32,767 bases of DNA from a bacterium (GCA_025360845.1 JANYBJ010000031.1:1-32767); one strand, 5' to 3'. Positions 1 to 9,103 are shown, counted from the first letter of the stretch. Made by a program: numbers and translations. The notes: generated by a model from the sequence alone, not told the origin.

Positions 1-165
1 CTCGCGCTGCACTTGACGCGCAAACAACTGGCGGCGCTGGAGAAAAGCTTCCTGGAAGAGGGCGGGATCACGGAGAGAATGTACCGGCTGAGGCGGGAGA
101 GACGCGAGAACACGGACACACGGACAAACAAGGACGGACACGGACAGACAAGGACGTGGAGATGA
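1..165 (+). CDS. Four-helix-bundle 'suffix' domain protein, C-terminal end (partial)
   Basis: Frame 1 is open from the window edge to the TGA at 163-165 (54 residues). The visible part reads as a helical segment with LTRKQLAALEKSF followed by EEGGITERMYRLRRE. It matches, almost residue for residue in pattern, the end of the second four-helix-bundle gene in this window (QLAAQGERFVEEGGFKERM near 31460-31515), so the two are homologous. Such genes are common inside type I restriction-modification loci of PVC bacteria; their function is unknown and they resemble the four-helix-bundle/S23 and Avd superfamily. The last ~18 codons are written in the GGACA-type spacer repeat and give a polar tail (TDTRTNKDGHG), probably not structured. 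The stop overlaps the hsdR ATG as ATGA, so translation is likely coupled. The N-terminus lies outside the window. Confidence 0.7.
   Translation, partial: LALHLTRKQLAALEKSFLEEGGITERMYRLRRERRENTDTRTNKDGHGQTRTWR
109..160 (+). repeat. GGACA/AAGGAC spacer repeat, copy 1
   Basis: Low-complexity run of GGACA, CGGACA and AAACAAGGAC units between the four-helix-bundle gene and hsdR. The 17-mer CACGGACAAACAAGGAC at 119-135 recurs exactly at 3423-3439 in the next intergenic gap of the same locus. The run also supplies the AAGGA ribosome binding site of hsdR. Confidence 0.75.
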
Positions 166-3100
166 CACCGAGCTTTCAGGAGGCACATATTTGCCAGCTG
201 CCGGCGCTCCGGCTGCTGCAGCAGCTCGGGTACGCGTACCTGAGTCCCGAGGAGGTCTATGCCGAGCGGCGGGCGAAACTGCGGCATGTGCTGATGGAAG
301 GCGTGCTGACGCGGCAACTCCGGCGGCTGAACGCGATTTCGTTCAAGGGGGTGGAGGCGGAATTCTCGGAGGAAAACATCGCCAAGGCGGTTGAGGCGCT
401 GCGCGAGGTACCGTTCGACGGACTGGTACGCACGAGCGAGAAGGTCTACGACCTGCTGACGTTGGGCAAGAGTTTCGACCAGACGATCCAGGGTGAGACA
501 AAAGGCTTCACGCTGCGCTACATCGACTGGGAGAACCCGCGCAACAATACCTTCCATGTGACGGCGGAGTTCGAGGTGGAGCGCACTGGCAGCCGGGAGA
601 CGCGGCGACCGGACATCGTTTGCTTTGTGAACGGTATCCCCTTCGTGGTGATCGAGTGTAAGCGGCCCGAGGACAAGCATTCGCTGGAACAGGCGGTCAA
701 GCAGAGCATCCGCAACTGGCAGAACGACGAGGTCCCCCAACTCTTTCTCTACACCCAGCTCGTGCTGGCGCTGAACAAGAACGAGGGCAGCTACGCCACG
801 GCGGGCTCGCCGCAGAAGTTTTGGGCCAAGTGGCGCGAGATGCGCGACGTGGACGCAGAGGTCCGCGCCGCGATCAACAGCCCTGTGCGGCTGGAGGACC
901 ACGAGCGGCTTTTCAAAGGCGTGTTCGCGTATACCAAGCAGGCCTTCGAGGAGATGGCGGTGCAGACGCGTGAGCCGACGGAACAGGACCGGCTCATCTG
1001 GTCGCTCTGCCGTCCCGAGCGGCTCATGGAGCTGGTGCATCAGTTCGTGATTTACGACGAGGGCGGTACGGTCAAGAAAATCGCCCGCTACCAGCAGTAT
1101 TTCGCGATCCGAAAGACGCTGGAGCGTGTGCGGCAGCGCGATCCCGAGGGACGGCGCAAGGGCGGCGTGATTTGGCAGACCCAGGGCTCCGGTAAGTCGC
1201 TGGTTATGGTGCTGCTCGGCAAGGCGCTGGCGTTGGATCTGGAGATCAGCAATCCGCGCATCGTGATCGTCACGGACCGGATCGACCTAGACGAGCAGAT
1301 CTGGAAGACCTTCCACCTGTGCGGCAAGGAGCCGCAGATGGCCAAGACCGGCAAGCACCTGCACGAGCTGCTGCGCGACGAGCGCGTGGCGGTGATCACC
1401 ACGGTGATCGACAAATTCCGGGCCGCTGCTAATGTCTCAGAGAGTTTCAAGAATGCGGATGCCGACATCTTCGTGCTGGTTGACGAGAGCCATCGCAGCC
1501 AGTACGGCGAAGCCAACATCCGCATGCGGCGGTCGCTGCCGAACGCCTGTTTCATCGGCTTCACCGGCACGCCGCTGATGAAGAAGGAGAAGAACACGGC
1601 GCTCAAGTTTGGTGGCTTCATCGAGCCTGCCTATACGATCCGCGACGCGGTGGCGGACGAGGCCGTGGTGCCCTTGCTCTACGAGGGGAGGCACGTGCTG
1701 CAGGCGGTGAACGAAAAGGCGGTCGACTCGATGTTCGAGGCGATGTGTCAGGGGCTGACGCCCGAGCAGAAGGCCGACCTCAAGCGCAAGTTCGCCTCAC
1801 GCGACGAGCTGAACCGGCTGGAGAGCCGCCTGTATCTGATCGCCTGGGACATCTCGCAGCACTTTTCGGCGCAGTGGAAGGGCACGGGGTTCAAGGGGCA
1901 GGTTACCGTTTCGGGCAAAAAAGAGGCGCTGGTCCTGAAGGCGTTCCTCGATCAGTTTGGTAAAGTGACGAGCGAGGTGGTCATCTCCGGACCGCAGGAG
2001 ATCGAGGGCGAGGAGAGCGCGGCGGCGGTGGCGGACGAAAGCGTCGAGAAATTCTGGAAAGCCATGATGGACAAGTACGGCACGGAGAAGGCGTACAACC
2101 GGCAGATCATCTCGGCCTTCAAGAAGACCGACACGCCGGAGCTGCTCATCGTGGTCGACAAGTTGCTGACCGGTTTCGACGCGCCGCGCAACGTGGTGCT
2201 GTACATCGCCCGGAGCTTGAAGGAGCATACGCTGCTGCAGGCGGTCGCCCGCGTGAACCGGCTGCATCCCGGCAAGGATTTCGGATACATCGTCGACTAC
2301 TACGGCGTGGTCACGCAGCTTCACGACGCGCTGGAGCTCTACAGCTCGCTGGAGGGCAAGTTCGACCCTGAGGATTTGGAAGGCACGCTGACCGATCTGA
2401 TGGAAGAGATCAAGTCGTTGCAAGGGCTGCATGACGGGATATGGGACCTGTTTCGCGACGTGACCAACAAGCGGGACGAAGAGGCCTTTGAACTGGCGCT
2501 GGGCGATCCGGTCCGGCGCGACGAATTCTACACTCGGCTGTCGAATTTCAGCCGCGTGCTGAAGATGGCGCTCTCGTGCATCCAGTGGTTGAATGTGACG
2601 CCGCAGGAGACGGTGGACCGTTACAAGCGGGATACGGTTTTCTTCCAGAACCTACGAGCCTCGGTGAAGATCCGGTATGCGGAGGAGATCGACTATCGGG
2701 ATTACGAGCGGCAGATCCAGAAGATGTTGGCGACCTATGTACGGGCGGACGAGATCATCCAGGTGGTCGAGCCAGTGAACATCTTCGAGCGCGAAGCTTT
2801 TGAGAAAGAGGTCGAGAAGGCGCAGACGCCGCGGGCCAAGGCGGACACCATCGCCAACCGCACCAAGAAGACCATCACCGAGCGGATGGACGAAGCCCCG
2901 TTCTTCTACCGCAAGTTCTCCCTGTTGTTGGAGCAGACGATCGCAGAATACAAGCAGCAGCGCATCACCGAGGCGCAGTATCTGACTCAGGTGCAGGAGA
3001 TCATGGAGCGGGTGCGCGACCGCAAGAAAGCGGATCTGCCAACGGTTCTGGACGGGAACGACTTTGCCCAGGCGCTCTACGGGGCGGTCTGTGAGCAGGT

Positions 3101-3404
3101 GACGGCGGCGGAGGGCTGGTGTGTAAAAGAAACGTCAGCCGACTACGGTATGGCTCAGCCGCAAGTCTCCGAGATTGACAGCCTCCGCGCGGAGGTGAGC
3201 CTCAGATTGGAGAGGATCATTCGCGACGAGGCCATTGTCCGCTGGCGCGATAACCCGGATGTTCAGAACCGGATGCGCAACGCGATGGACGATTATCTGT
3301 TCCAGCTCAAGCAGGAACGCGGCATTGAGCTGAAGCTGGAGCAGATGGATGCGGTCATCGAGGCGTGTTTGAGCATCGCGCGAAATAGGCCGGAGGATGT
3401 GTGA
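162..3404 (+). CDS. hsdR: Type I restriction enzyme R subunit (HsdR)
   Basis: Motor and nuclease subunit of a type I restriction-modification complex: it translocates DNA with ATP and cleaves unmodified DNA together with HsdM and HsdS. The 1080 residues fit the family's usual 1000-1100. In order: an N-terminal nuclease domain with RPDIVCF ... VVIECK (D151, E165, K167, the PD-ExK set); helicase domain 1 with Walker A TQGSGKS (about 340-346), DESH box (441-444) and FTGTPL; helicase domain 2 with LLTGFDAP and QAVARVNR (about 693-700); then a C-terminal helical region. All key residues are present, so it looks functional. I chose ATG 162 over GTG 156 because AAGGA at 149-153 is well spaced for it and the ATG overlaps the upstream stop (ATGA). 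hsdM and hsdS must lie upstream of the window. Confidence 0.96.
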   Translation: MTPSFQEAHICQLPALRLLQQLGYAYLSPEEVYAERRAKLRHVLMEGVLTRQLRRLNAISFKGVEAEFSEENIAKAVEALREVPFDGLVRTSEKVYDLLTLGKSFDQTIQGETKGFTLRYIDWENPRNNTFHVTAEFEVERTGSRETRRPDIVCFVNGIPFVVIECKRPEDKHSLEQAVKQSIRNWQNDEVPQLFLYTQLVLALNKNEGSYATAGSPQKFWAKWREMRDVDAEVRAAINSPVRLEDHERLFKGVFAYTKQAFEEMAVQTREPTEQDRLIWSLCRPERLMELVHQFVIYDEGGTVKKIARYQQYFAIRKTLERVRQRDPEGRRKGGVIWQTQGSGKSLVMVLLGKALALDLEISNPRIVIVTDRIDLDEQIWKTFHLCGKEPQMAKTGKHLHELLRDERVAVITTVIDKFRAAANVSESFKNADADIFVLVDESHRSQYGEANIRMRRSLPNACFIGFTGTPLMKKEKNTALKFGGFIEPAYTIRDAVADEAVVPLLYEGRHVLQAVNEKAVDSMFEAMCQGLTPEQKADLKRKFASRDELNRLESRLYLIAWDISQHFSAQWKGTGFKGQVTVSGKKEALVLKAFLDQFGKVTSEVVISGPQEIEGEESAAAVADESVEKFWKAMMDKYGTEKAYNRQIISAFKKTDTPELLIVVDKLLTGFDAPRNVVLYIARSLKEHTLLQAVARVNRLHPGKDFGYIVDYYGVVTQLHDALELYSSLEGKFDPEDLEGTLTDLMEEIKSLQGLHDGIWDLFRDVTNKRDEEAFELALGDPVRRDEFYTRLSNFSRVLKMALSCIQWLNVTPQETVDRYKRDTVFFQNLRASVKIRYAEEIDYRDYERQIQKMLATYVRADEIIQVVEPVNIFEREAFEKEVEKAQTPRAKADTIANRTKKTITERMDEAPFFYRKFSLLLEQTIAEYKQQRITEAQYLTQVQEIMERVRDRKKADLPTVLDGNDFAQALYGAVCEQVTAAEGWCVKETSADYGMAQPQVSEIDSLRAEVSLRLERIIRDEAIVRWRDNPDVQNRMRNAMDDYLFQLKQERGIELKLEQMDAVIEACLSIARNRPEDV

Positions 3405-3411
3405 CGGGGAG

Positions 3412-3462
3412 AGACACGGGCGCACGGACAAACAAGGACTAACAAGGACGGGCACGGACGGG
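3412..3462 (+). repeat. GGACA/AAGGAC spacer repeat, copy 2
   Basis: Same unit type as at 109-160 and again between two genes of the restriction locus. It contains the exact 17-mer CACGGACAAACAAGGAC (3423-3439) and a second AACAAGGACGGGCACGGACG block. It ends in the GGACGGGG that can act as ribosome binding site of the next gene. Confidence 0.7.
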
Positions 3463-3463
3463 G

Positions 3464-4156
3464 ATGATGACAGTGCAGACAGCCGGGGGGATCTTTCAGT
3501 TGAGGCGGTCGCGGAGGCGGACGCTGGCGATCAGCGTGTTGCCGGACGGTACGGTTGAAGTCGTCGCGCCGGTCGGTGCCGCGATAGAAAAGATACGGGA
3601 GAAGGTCGAGAAGCGCGTCGGCTGGATCACGCGCCAACGCTGTGCTTTTGCCGCGCTGAACGCTCAACGGCCGGCGCGGCGTTATTGTACGGGTGCCACG
3701 CACCGCTATCTGGGGCGACAGTATCAATTGAACGTGACGATTACCGAGGATCAGAATGTCAAACTACGTGGTGCGTATCTGTGCGTGGTTTCCCGGACCG
3801 GCTCCGACAAATCCGTTGCTGCGCTGCTTGCCGGATGGATGCGCGAACGGGCCAAGGAACAATTCAGCCGGCGGTTGGGGAGATGGCGGAAGTGGTGCGT
3901 TGAGCACGGTTTGCCCGCGCCGCAGGTTCAGCTTCTATCGATGCCCAAGCGATGGGGCAGCGCTCATAAAGACGGGCGTGTCTCGCTCAATCCCGAACTG
4001 ATCCGCGCACCGTCCGTTTGTATCGACTACGTGATCGCTCATGAGATGTGTCACATGAAACACCCTCGCCACGACAAGCCGTTCTTCAACGAACTCGAAA
4101 AGTTGTGCCCAAAATGGAGGGCGATCAAGTTGCGACTGGAGTCATTGGACCTGTGA
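3464..4156 (+). CDS. YgjP/SprT-like zinc metallopeptidase (DUF45, M48-type motif)
   Basis: 230-residue protein with the zinc motif HEMCH (H193, E194, H197) followed by KHPRH, where H203 fits the third zinc ligand; this is the YgjP/DUF45 signature. The N-terminal half (FQLRRSRRRTLAISVLPDGTVEVVAP) is the usual beta-rich lead-in of that family, and the PKRWGSAHKDGRVSLNPEL stretch just before the metal site is also typical. These proteins often sit directly after hsdR in type I restriction loci, as here, 59 bp downstream. The substrate is unknown; a protease role linked to the restriction complex is inference. ATG 3464 is followed by a second ATG at 3467, and either could be used. The gene converges on the minus-strand gene below and their ends overlap by 15 bp. 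Confidence 0.88.
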   Translation: MMTVQTAGGIFQLRRSRRRTLAISVLPDGTVEVVAPVGAAIEKIREKVEKRVGWITRQRCAFAALNAQRPARRYCTGATHRYLGRQYQLNVTITEDQNVKLRGAYLCVVSRTGSDKSVAALLAGWMRERAKEQFSRRLGRWRKWCVEHGLPAPQVQLLSMPKRWGSAHKDGRVSLNPELIRAPSVCIDYVIAHEMCHMKHPRHDKPFFNELEKLCPKWRAIKLRLESLDL

Positions 4157-7117
4157 GGGCTTGTAGATGAACGAGTTCCAGTAGAGACGGTCGATGGCGT
4201 AGATGTCCACGGGATCTTTGTCGGGGTCGAACGAGGCGGGGAGCACGCCGTAGCGCTTCATTTCTCGGAGATACTCGGGCCGCGGCTTGAAGCCGGGCAT
4301 GTCGAAGCGTTTGATCTCGTCGAGGCGCTTGCGGCCCGCGTCGATCATGGAGAACAACACGCGATAGGCGGGGTCGTCCTTCGAGGCGAAGACCGCCGCG
4401 TTCACGTCGTTGGTGTTCTTGCAGAGGCCGAGCCCGCCCGCGGCTTGGGCGAGCGGGGCGCGGAGAAAGAGGGACTTCTCGGGACGCGAGAGGTTGAAGA
4501 GCGCGTGGCGGCTGTAGCGGATGCGCGGGTCGTTCATGTCCGGACTCCAGAAGCTGAGGCCGTTCTCGTCGCTCAGATAGCCCGGCAACTTCTTGAAGGC
4601 GTCCGTGTGGCAGGTGGCGCAGCGTTCTTTGACGACCGGCTGGGCGTCGCGCGAGGTGGGCCACTCCCTGTCATTCTCCAGGTTCTGTTCGTTCTGCTGG
4701 TAGCCGCCGATCATGCCGCAGGCGAGTGCTGCGTAGGTGCCGGGATAGGGCGCGCTGGCGTCGAGCCAGAGGGCAGCCGTGGCAATCTCGGACGGGGAAG
4801 GTTTGACATCGTGGTGCGCCCCGTCGAGTTTCTTCATGAGCGCGCTACCGCCGCTGCCGAGCGCGAAAGGAGGGTAGTTGCTTTTGGCGTAGTTGCGGCC
4901 GTCGGCGATCTGGCCCCACGCCGCGAGCGAGTAATATCCCATGGAGAACATGGGGCCGCGGTCGGCGCACAGATCCACGCCGCCCTTACGGTCGTCGGGG
5001 TTGTGGCAGCGCACGCAGTGCCGGTCGAGGATCGGCTGGATGTTCCGAGGGAAATCGGCCACGTCGAAGGCGCGGTCATTGGCGTCGATGGCGGAGGGCT
5101 CGCGTCGAGCGGCCAGAGTCATGCCGCGGGCGTAGAGTTTCGGCGCGCTGACGCGCTCCTCGTGGCAGCCGGTGCAGCCTTGGCGCTCGCCGGGCATGAG
5201 CTGGGTGAAGCTCTGCATGCGTTTGACGCAACGTCCGCGGGCGTCGAGGGCGACGAAAAAGACGGGGCGCAGAGCAGGCACGGCGAAGTGCGCCGAGCCG
5301 TCGGCTTCGACGGGCACGGTGCCGAGCACGCGCGGCAGGGTGAAGGTGCCGACGTAGCTCAAAGGGTCCATGCCGCCGGTGAAGTTGATGGGCTTCGGCA
5401 GCGACTCCAGGATCATGAGCTTCTTGACGGTGCCGGGGGGGACGTCCGCCATCTGGCGGCCCTGGTAAACGTTTTCGAGAAAGAAGACGCCGTTGGGCTG
5501 GGAGAGATCCGTTTTGTCTGCGATGAGCGGCTCGCGGTGACGCGGCAGGATGGGTCGCGGTTCGTGAAGGTCGCAGTCCTTGAACGCCTCGGGCAGGGCG
5601 AAGAGCGTCTTTTCGGTGCCGCGGTCGTCGATGAGAACAAGGTCGCGGTCGCGGGCGGCGAGGTAGAGGTCCTCGGTCAGAGCCCAGGGGTCGCGGTAGT
5701 TGCCGGTTTTGCTGATGCGGCGCAGATTCTGCAGCTCGTCCGGTCCTTGCTTGGCGGAGACGCGCGCGACAAACCCCTGGTGTTCGACGCCGCCGTGTCC
5801 CGGCGAGTCGATGAAGAGCACGTCGGCGCTGCGGGGGATGGGCTTGGCGTCGATGAAGAGGCCGCCGGGATGCAGGTTGCCGAAAAAGATGCTGTGCTGC
5901 GTGCCGTCGGGGTTCATGGTCCAGAGGTGGTGGTAGTTCACCTGACTGCGGTCCACATACTCCCAGCGCATGTAGATCAGGCGTCCGTCGGAGAGCGGCC
6001 AGGGCGTGTTGTCCTGCTCGATGTTGGCGGAGAGCATGCGGATGTTGCGGCCGTCCGCGTCGCAGCGGTGGACCGTGGCGACCTGCGTCAGCCAGCAGTT
6101 GACCCAGCGTTTGGCGCGTCCCGAAACGAAGACGATGCCGCCGTCGGGCAGGTAGCACGGCTCGATGTCGTCATAGATGCCGTCGGTCAGTTGCCGCAGG
6201 CCCTTGCCGTCGACGCCGATCTCGTACAGGTGGAAGTGGGGGGCCCCGGCTTTGCGGTAGGAGAAGAGGATGGTTTTGGCGTCGTAGCTGACGCACGGGT
6301 CGCGGACCGCGCCTTCGGGGTCCTCGATGAGCAGACGCAGCGCGCCGGTCTGGAGGTTCCAGGCGCAGAGGCGACCCTGGCGTCCGTAGGCCGTGGTCTC
6401 GGGCGAAGAGCAATAGTAGCCGAAGTTCGCGTACCAGTGGCCGTCGCCGACGTGGTTGCGCGTGGCGAAGACGATCTCTTTAATGAGACCGTAATCGCCT
6501 GAGCGGAGAGCCTCGGCGCGCGGCGTGAGGTCCGGCGGCTCGTAGGCCTTGGGGACCTTGGTGCAGAGCAGGACGAAGTCGTAGATGATCCAACTGCCCT
6601 TGTCGAGGGTCAGGACGATCTCGTTGTCGCCCGCCTTGAAGCGGTCGGCGGGGATTGTGAAGAGGGTGCGCTCGGGTTTGGCGCGGTCTTCGGCGCGGCC
6701 CGAGGGGTTTCCCGAGCCGTCGGGTGCGACGCGCTTTTCGACCTCTTTGCCGTTGACGGCGAGGAGCAGTGTCGGGCTCTGCAGGGAGTTCACCTGGCCG
6801 ATCACAAGGACGAGCGCTTGGGTGGGGGCCTCGGCCAGAGAGAAGCGGATGGTGAAGGGGTGCGTCTTGCCGCCGGCCCAGAAATCGGCGGTGTTGGGGT
6901 GGATGTAGGGCCAGTCGGTCTCGGGCTTGGACGTGCCGACCGTGAAGCAGACGGGCTGTTTGAAAGTGTCGGCATACTTCTGCCAGCCGGCGCCTTGGGC
7001 CAAGGCGAACTCGGCGGGGCTCTGGTCGTCTTTGCCGATCGCGAAGAGCACGTCCGGCAGCGCGGCTTGGGCGGAGGAGCCCGCGAGCGCGAGAAAAAGG
7101 AGCAAAGCGCGTTTCAT
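4142..7117 (-). CDS. Secreted tri-haem HZS-alpha-like cytochrome with PD40 propeller
   Basis: 991-residue exported protein. It starts with a clear signal peptide (MKRALLLFLALAGSSAQA). The N-terminal ~200 residues are a beta-rich domain; the middle carries TolB/PD40-type propeller repeats (LYEIGVDGKGLRQLTDG, DDIEPCYLPDGGIVFVSGR). The C-terminal part has three CxxCH haem c sites: CTGCH (648-652), CVRCH (701-705) and CATCH (833-837). The block GTVPVEADGSAHFAVPA, then MQSFTQLMPGERQGC, resembles the hydrazine-synthase alpha-subunit middle domain family (PF18582), which is widespread beyond anammox bacteria. Electron transfer at the cell surface or in the periplasm is likely; the substrate is unknown. 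The start at 7117 follows GAAAGGTC and the signal peptide; a longer in-frame extension would run into the upstream gene. It lies 11 bp after the glycosidase, so they are probably cotranscribed. Confidence 0.8.
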   Translation of the reverse strand: MKRALLLFLALAGSSAQAALPDVLFAIGKDDQSPAEFALAQGAGWQKYADTFKQPVCFTVGTSKPETDWPYIHPNTADFWAGGKTHPFTIRFSLAEAPTQALVLVIGQVNSLQSPTLLLAVNGKEVEKRVAPDGSGNPSGRAEDRAKPERTLFTIPADRFKAGDNEIVLTLDKGSWIIYDFVLLCTKVPKAYEPPDLTPRAEALRSGDYGLIKEIVFATRNHVGDGHWYANFGYYCSSPETTAYGRQGRLCAWNLQTGALRLLIEDPEGAVRDPCVSYDAKTILFSYRKAGAPHFHLYEIGVDGKGLRQLTDGIYDDIEPCYLPDGGIVFVSGRAKRWVNCWLTQVATVHRCDADGRNIRMLSANIEQDNTPWPLSDGRLIYMRWEYVDRSQVNYHHLWTMNPDGTQHSIFFGNLHPGGLFIDAKPIPRSADVLFIDSPGHGGVEHQGFVARVSAKQGPDELQNLRRISKTGNYRDPWALTEDLYLAARDRDLVLIDDRGTEKTLFALPEAFKDCDLHEPRPILPRHREPLIADKTDLSQPNGVFFLENVYQGRQMADVPPGTVKKLMILESLPKPINFTGGMDPLSYVGTFTLPRVLGTVPVEADGSAHFAVPALRPVFFVALDARGRCVKRMQSFTQLMPGERQGCTGCHEERVSAPKLYARGMTLAARREPSAIDANDRAFDVADFPRNIQPILDRHCVRCHNPDDRKGGVDLCADRGPMFSMGYYSLAAWGQIADGRNYAKSNYPPFALGSGGSALMKKLDGAHHDVKPSPSEIATAALWLDASAPYPGTYAALACGMIGGYQQNEQNLENDREWPTSRDAQPVVKERCATCHTDAFKKLPGYLSDENGLSFWSPDMNDPRIRYSRHALFNLSRPEKSLFLRAPLAQAAGGLGLCKNTNDVNAAVFASKDDPAYRVLFSMIDAGRKRLDEIKRFDMPGFKPRPEYLREMKRYGVLPASFDPDKDPVDIYAIDRLYWNSFIYKPSQVQ

Positions 7118-7128
7118 TAAATGACCTT

Positions 7129-8481
7129 TCAACTCTCCGCACCCAGCACCAGCACCCAGTCGACGGGATGGAGCTGGCTGGGCGGAGAGATTTTCAGTTC
7201 GCCGGTGTTGTTGCGGACACCTTGGTCGTGAGTCACGCCGGTGCGCGGATCGAACCACGCCACACGCAGCTTGGGTTTGCCAAGGGCCGAGGTGTCGAAG
7301 ACCGCTTCGGCGTTGTGCGGGAAGTAGGCCATGATGAAGGTGGCGTTCTTCTGTCCCGGCGTGCGGTCGCTGGTGACGGCGATATGCTTCCACTCCTCCT
7401 GCGGGCCTTGGCGCAGCAGGGCCTGGTCCGGAATGCGCGTGAGATAGGGCTTCGACTCGATGAGCGCGCGCAGGTGGCTCATCTGATTCGCGCCGGGGAG
7501 ATTGAGCGCGTCGCGCCACGAGGTGAGAGGAAAATTAATGGGCTCGCGTCCCGGCTCCCAGAATTGCCACATCGCGTGGCAGCCGTACGTATGGCCGCAG
7601 GCGCCCGAAAAGACCGCCCAGTAGGCGCTGCGCCGCGCGTCGTGCTGGCCGAGCCAGCCGTTTTCGGGCTTGAAGCCGTTGGGGTGGTCCTCATAGCCCG
7701 GCTCGCCGTCGAGGCAGGGCTTGGCCGGCGTGCGGCCGTAATCGCGGTCGATGAACTCGTAGTTCTTGGCGTTGCGGGCGTGGCCGGTCTGCGACATGTT
7801 GAAGCTCAGCCACGGCGCGTCGTGGAAGTATTGCGAGGACTGCTGCTGGCCGCACGGGTGGAAGGTGATGAGGTGGCTGCCGCCGTCGCCTGCTCGCAAG
7901 CCTGCCGCCATATTCTCGATGATGGCGCGGTGGGTGTCGTCCTTGACCGGCCGGTCGCCGCCGAGGATCCAGATCACCGGTTTGTCGCGGTAACGCTTGC
8001 CCAAAAATTCCCCGTAAGCGCGCGCGTTCTCCGGGTTGAAAATGACGGGGCCTTGACCCCACAGCTGATTCCACTTGTCGCCCCAGGTGGGCAGCAGGCC
8101 GGCCACCAGGCCGCGCTCCCGCATCAGCTCGAGCACGCGGTCCACATGCCGGAAATAGGCCTCGTTGGGTTTGGCCGGATCGCTGTTGATGAGCGGCAGG
8201 TCGCCGTTGGCATTGGGGACGCGCAGGCCGTCGAACTCCGCGAGGAGGACGCATTGGATGACGGTGAAACCCTGTTCCGCGCGCTTGGTGAGATAGTCGG
8301 CCGAGTCTTTCTCGTTGAGCCGGTGGAAAAGCTCCCAGGCGGTGTCGGCGAGGTAGAAGAAAGGCTTGCCTGCGCCATCGACGAGATACCGGCTGTTCTC
8401 GCTGACCTTCAACGCGGCGGGTGTCGGCGCGGCAAACGCCAGTGACGGCACAAGCAGCAACAGATAACACAGACGAAGCAT
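7129..8481 (-). CDS. Secreted DUF4038/GH140-like glycoside hydrolase
   Basis: 450 residues beginning with a signal peptide (MLRLCYLLLLVPSLAFA). The body is a DUF4038 TIM barrel: FFYLADTAWELFHRLNEKD near 41-59, GLLPTWGDKWNQ near 128-139, WILGGDRPV with D176 and LDGEPGYED with E260. D176 and E260 sit where the acid/base and nucleophile of GH140 apiosidases are placed, so catalysis is plausible; the sugar specificity cannot be read from sequence. The C-terminal ~90 residues (FIMAYFPHNAEAVFDTSALG, VAWFDPRTG) match the small beta-sandwich domain usually attached to DUF4038. ATG 8481 is preceded by AAGGGGG at good spacing. It is the first gene of a two-gene unit with the tri-haem cytochrome. Confidence 0.85.
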   Translation of the reverse strand: MLRLCYLLLLVPSLAFAAPTPAALKVSENSRYLVDGAGKPFFYLADTAWELFHRLNEKDSADYLTKRAEQGFTVIQCVLLAEFDGLRVPNANGDLPLINSDPAKPNEAYFRHVDRVLELMRERGLVAGLLPTWGDKWNQLWGQGPVIFNPENARAYGEFLGKRYRDKPVIWILGGDRPVKDDTHRAIIENMAAGLRAGDGGSHLITFHPCGQQQSSQYFHDAPWLSFNMSQTGHARNAKNYEFIDRDYGRTPAKPCLDGEPGYEDHPNGFKPENGWLGQHDARRSAYWAVFSGACGHTYGCHAMWQFWEPGREPINFPLTSWRDALNLPGANQMSHLRALIESKPYLTRIPDQALLRQGPQEEWKHIAVTSDRTPGQKNATFIMAYFPHNAEAVFDTSALGKPKLRVAWFDPRTGVTHDQGVRNNTGELKISPPSQLHPVDWVLVLGAES

Positions 8482-8544
8482 GATCAACCCCCTTCGCAAT
8501 CCGGATAACGACAGAGTCACTCTTCCCGATTCATTATTATTGAA

Positions 8545-8574
8545 ACAGTAGCACACTCTAAGCGGCGGTATCAA
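8545..8574 (-). promoter_or_regulatory. Sigma70-type promoter for the glycosidase-cytochrome unit
   Basis: On the minus strand, TTGATA (8574-8569), an 18-bp spacer and TACTGT (8550-8545) lie about 65 bp before the glycosidase ATG, leaving a normal leader with a Shine-Dalgarno sequence. Prediction from consensus only. Confidence 0.4.
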
Positions 8575-8734
8575 GACGCGAGGTCGTTTTTTGCGGGATG
8601 GCGGGGCTACGCTTGACACCCCTGTTCCATTCAGGCATCCTCATGCCGACAAAAACGTTGCTTCGGGCCGATCTCAGCGGGTGAGTGCCTGTGGCGTCCC
8701 GAAGTGTTTCCGCCGCCCTGGAGCAAAGGTAAAG

Positions 8735-9103
8735 ATGACAACAATGAAGATGGTGATTGCTGGCGTGCTCGTGGCGCTGCTGGACAAGACCGTCTTTCCG
8801 TTCCTGCGAAGAAATAAAAGCCCTATGCTGATGACGCTCTGGGATAAACGGATCGCCAATGAAACAGCCCGTGCCAAGCGTTCGGGAGTGAATGTCATGT
8901 CGCCCAAGTTCACCCAGCAGATCCTGCCCAAATTGCAGTGGCCGCGTGCGTGCGATCAGGTCCTCATGGGAAATGAGGCGGAAGGCTTTGCAGCGATGGT
9001 CGGAATCCTGCGGCAGAGTGCCAATCTCGCCGAGTTCGACACGTATGCCAAGGAGCTGCGCGCCCTGCTGGCAGGCGAAGAGACAAAATCCGCCGCTCCT
9101 TGA
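8735..9103 (+). CDS. Small membrane-anchored protein of unknown function
   Basis: 122 residues starting MTTMKMVIAGVLVALLDK; the first ~20 residues form a hydrophobic segment, likely a signal anchor, and the rest is soluble and helical (ETARAKRSGVNVMSPKFTQQ, FAAMVGILRQSANLAEFDTY). I do not recognise a family. I chose ATG 8735 because AAAGG lies just upstream and the upstream in-frame extension (from 8591) reads as non-coding. The glycosyltransferase follows after 51 bp, so the two are probably one transcript. A weak promoter-like TTGACA sits at 8613-8618 with a poor -10 (CATCCT), and CTTCGGG/CCCGAAG can pair in the leader. Function in lipid or envelope metabolism would be inference from the neighbour alone. 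Confidence 0.6.
   Translation: MTTMKMVIAGVLVALLDKTVFPFLRRNKSPMLMTLWDKRIANETARAKRSGVNVMSPKFTQQILPKLQWPRACDQVLMGNEAEGFAAMVGILRQSANLAEFDTYAKELRALLAGEETKSAAP

Noticed and set aside
4445..6502. 685-codon open frame on the plus strand
   Set aside because: Antisense to the tri-haem cytochrome gene; valine/alanine/glycine-rich low-information protein with no motif, caused by high GC.
7118..7519. N-terminal extension of the tri-haem cytochrome frame
   Set aside because: Overlaps the glycosidase in another frame and reads as arginine-rich shadow; the signal peptide and ribosome binding site mark the start at 7117.
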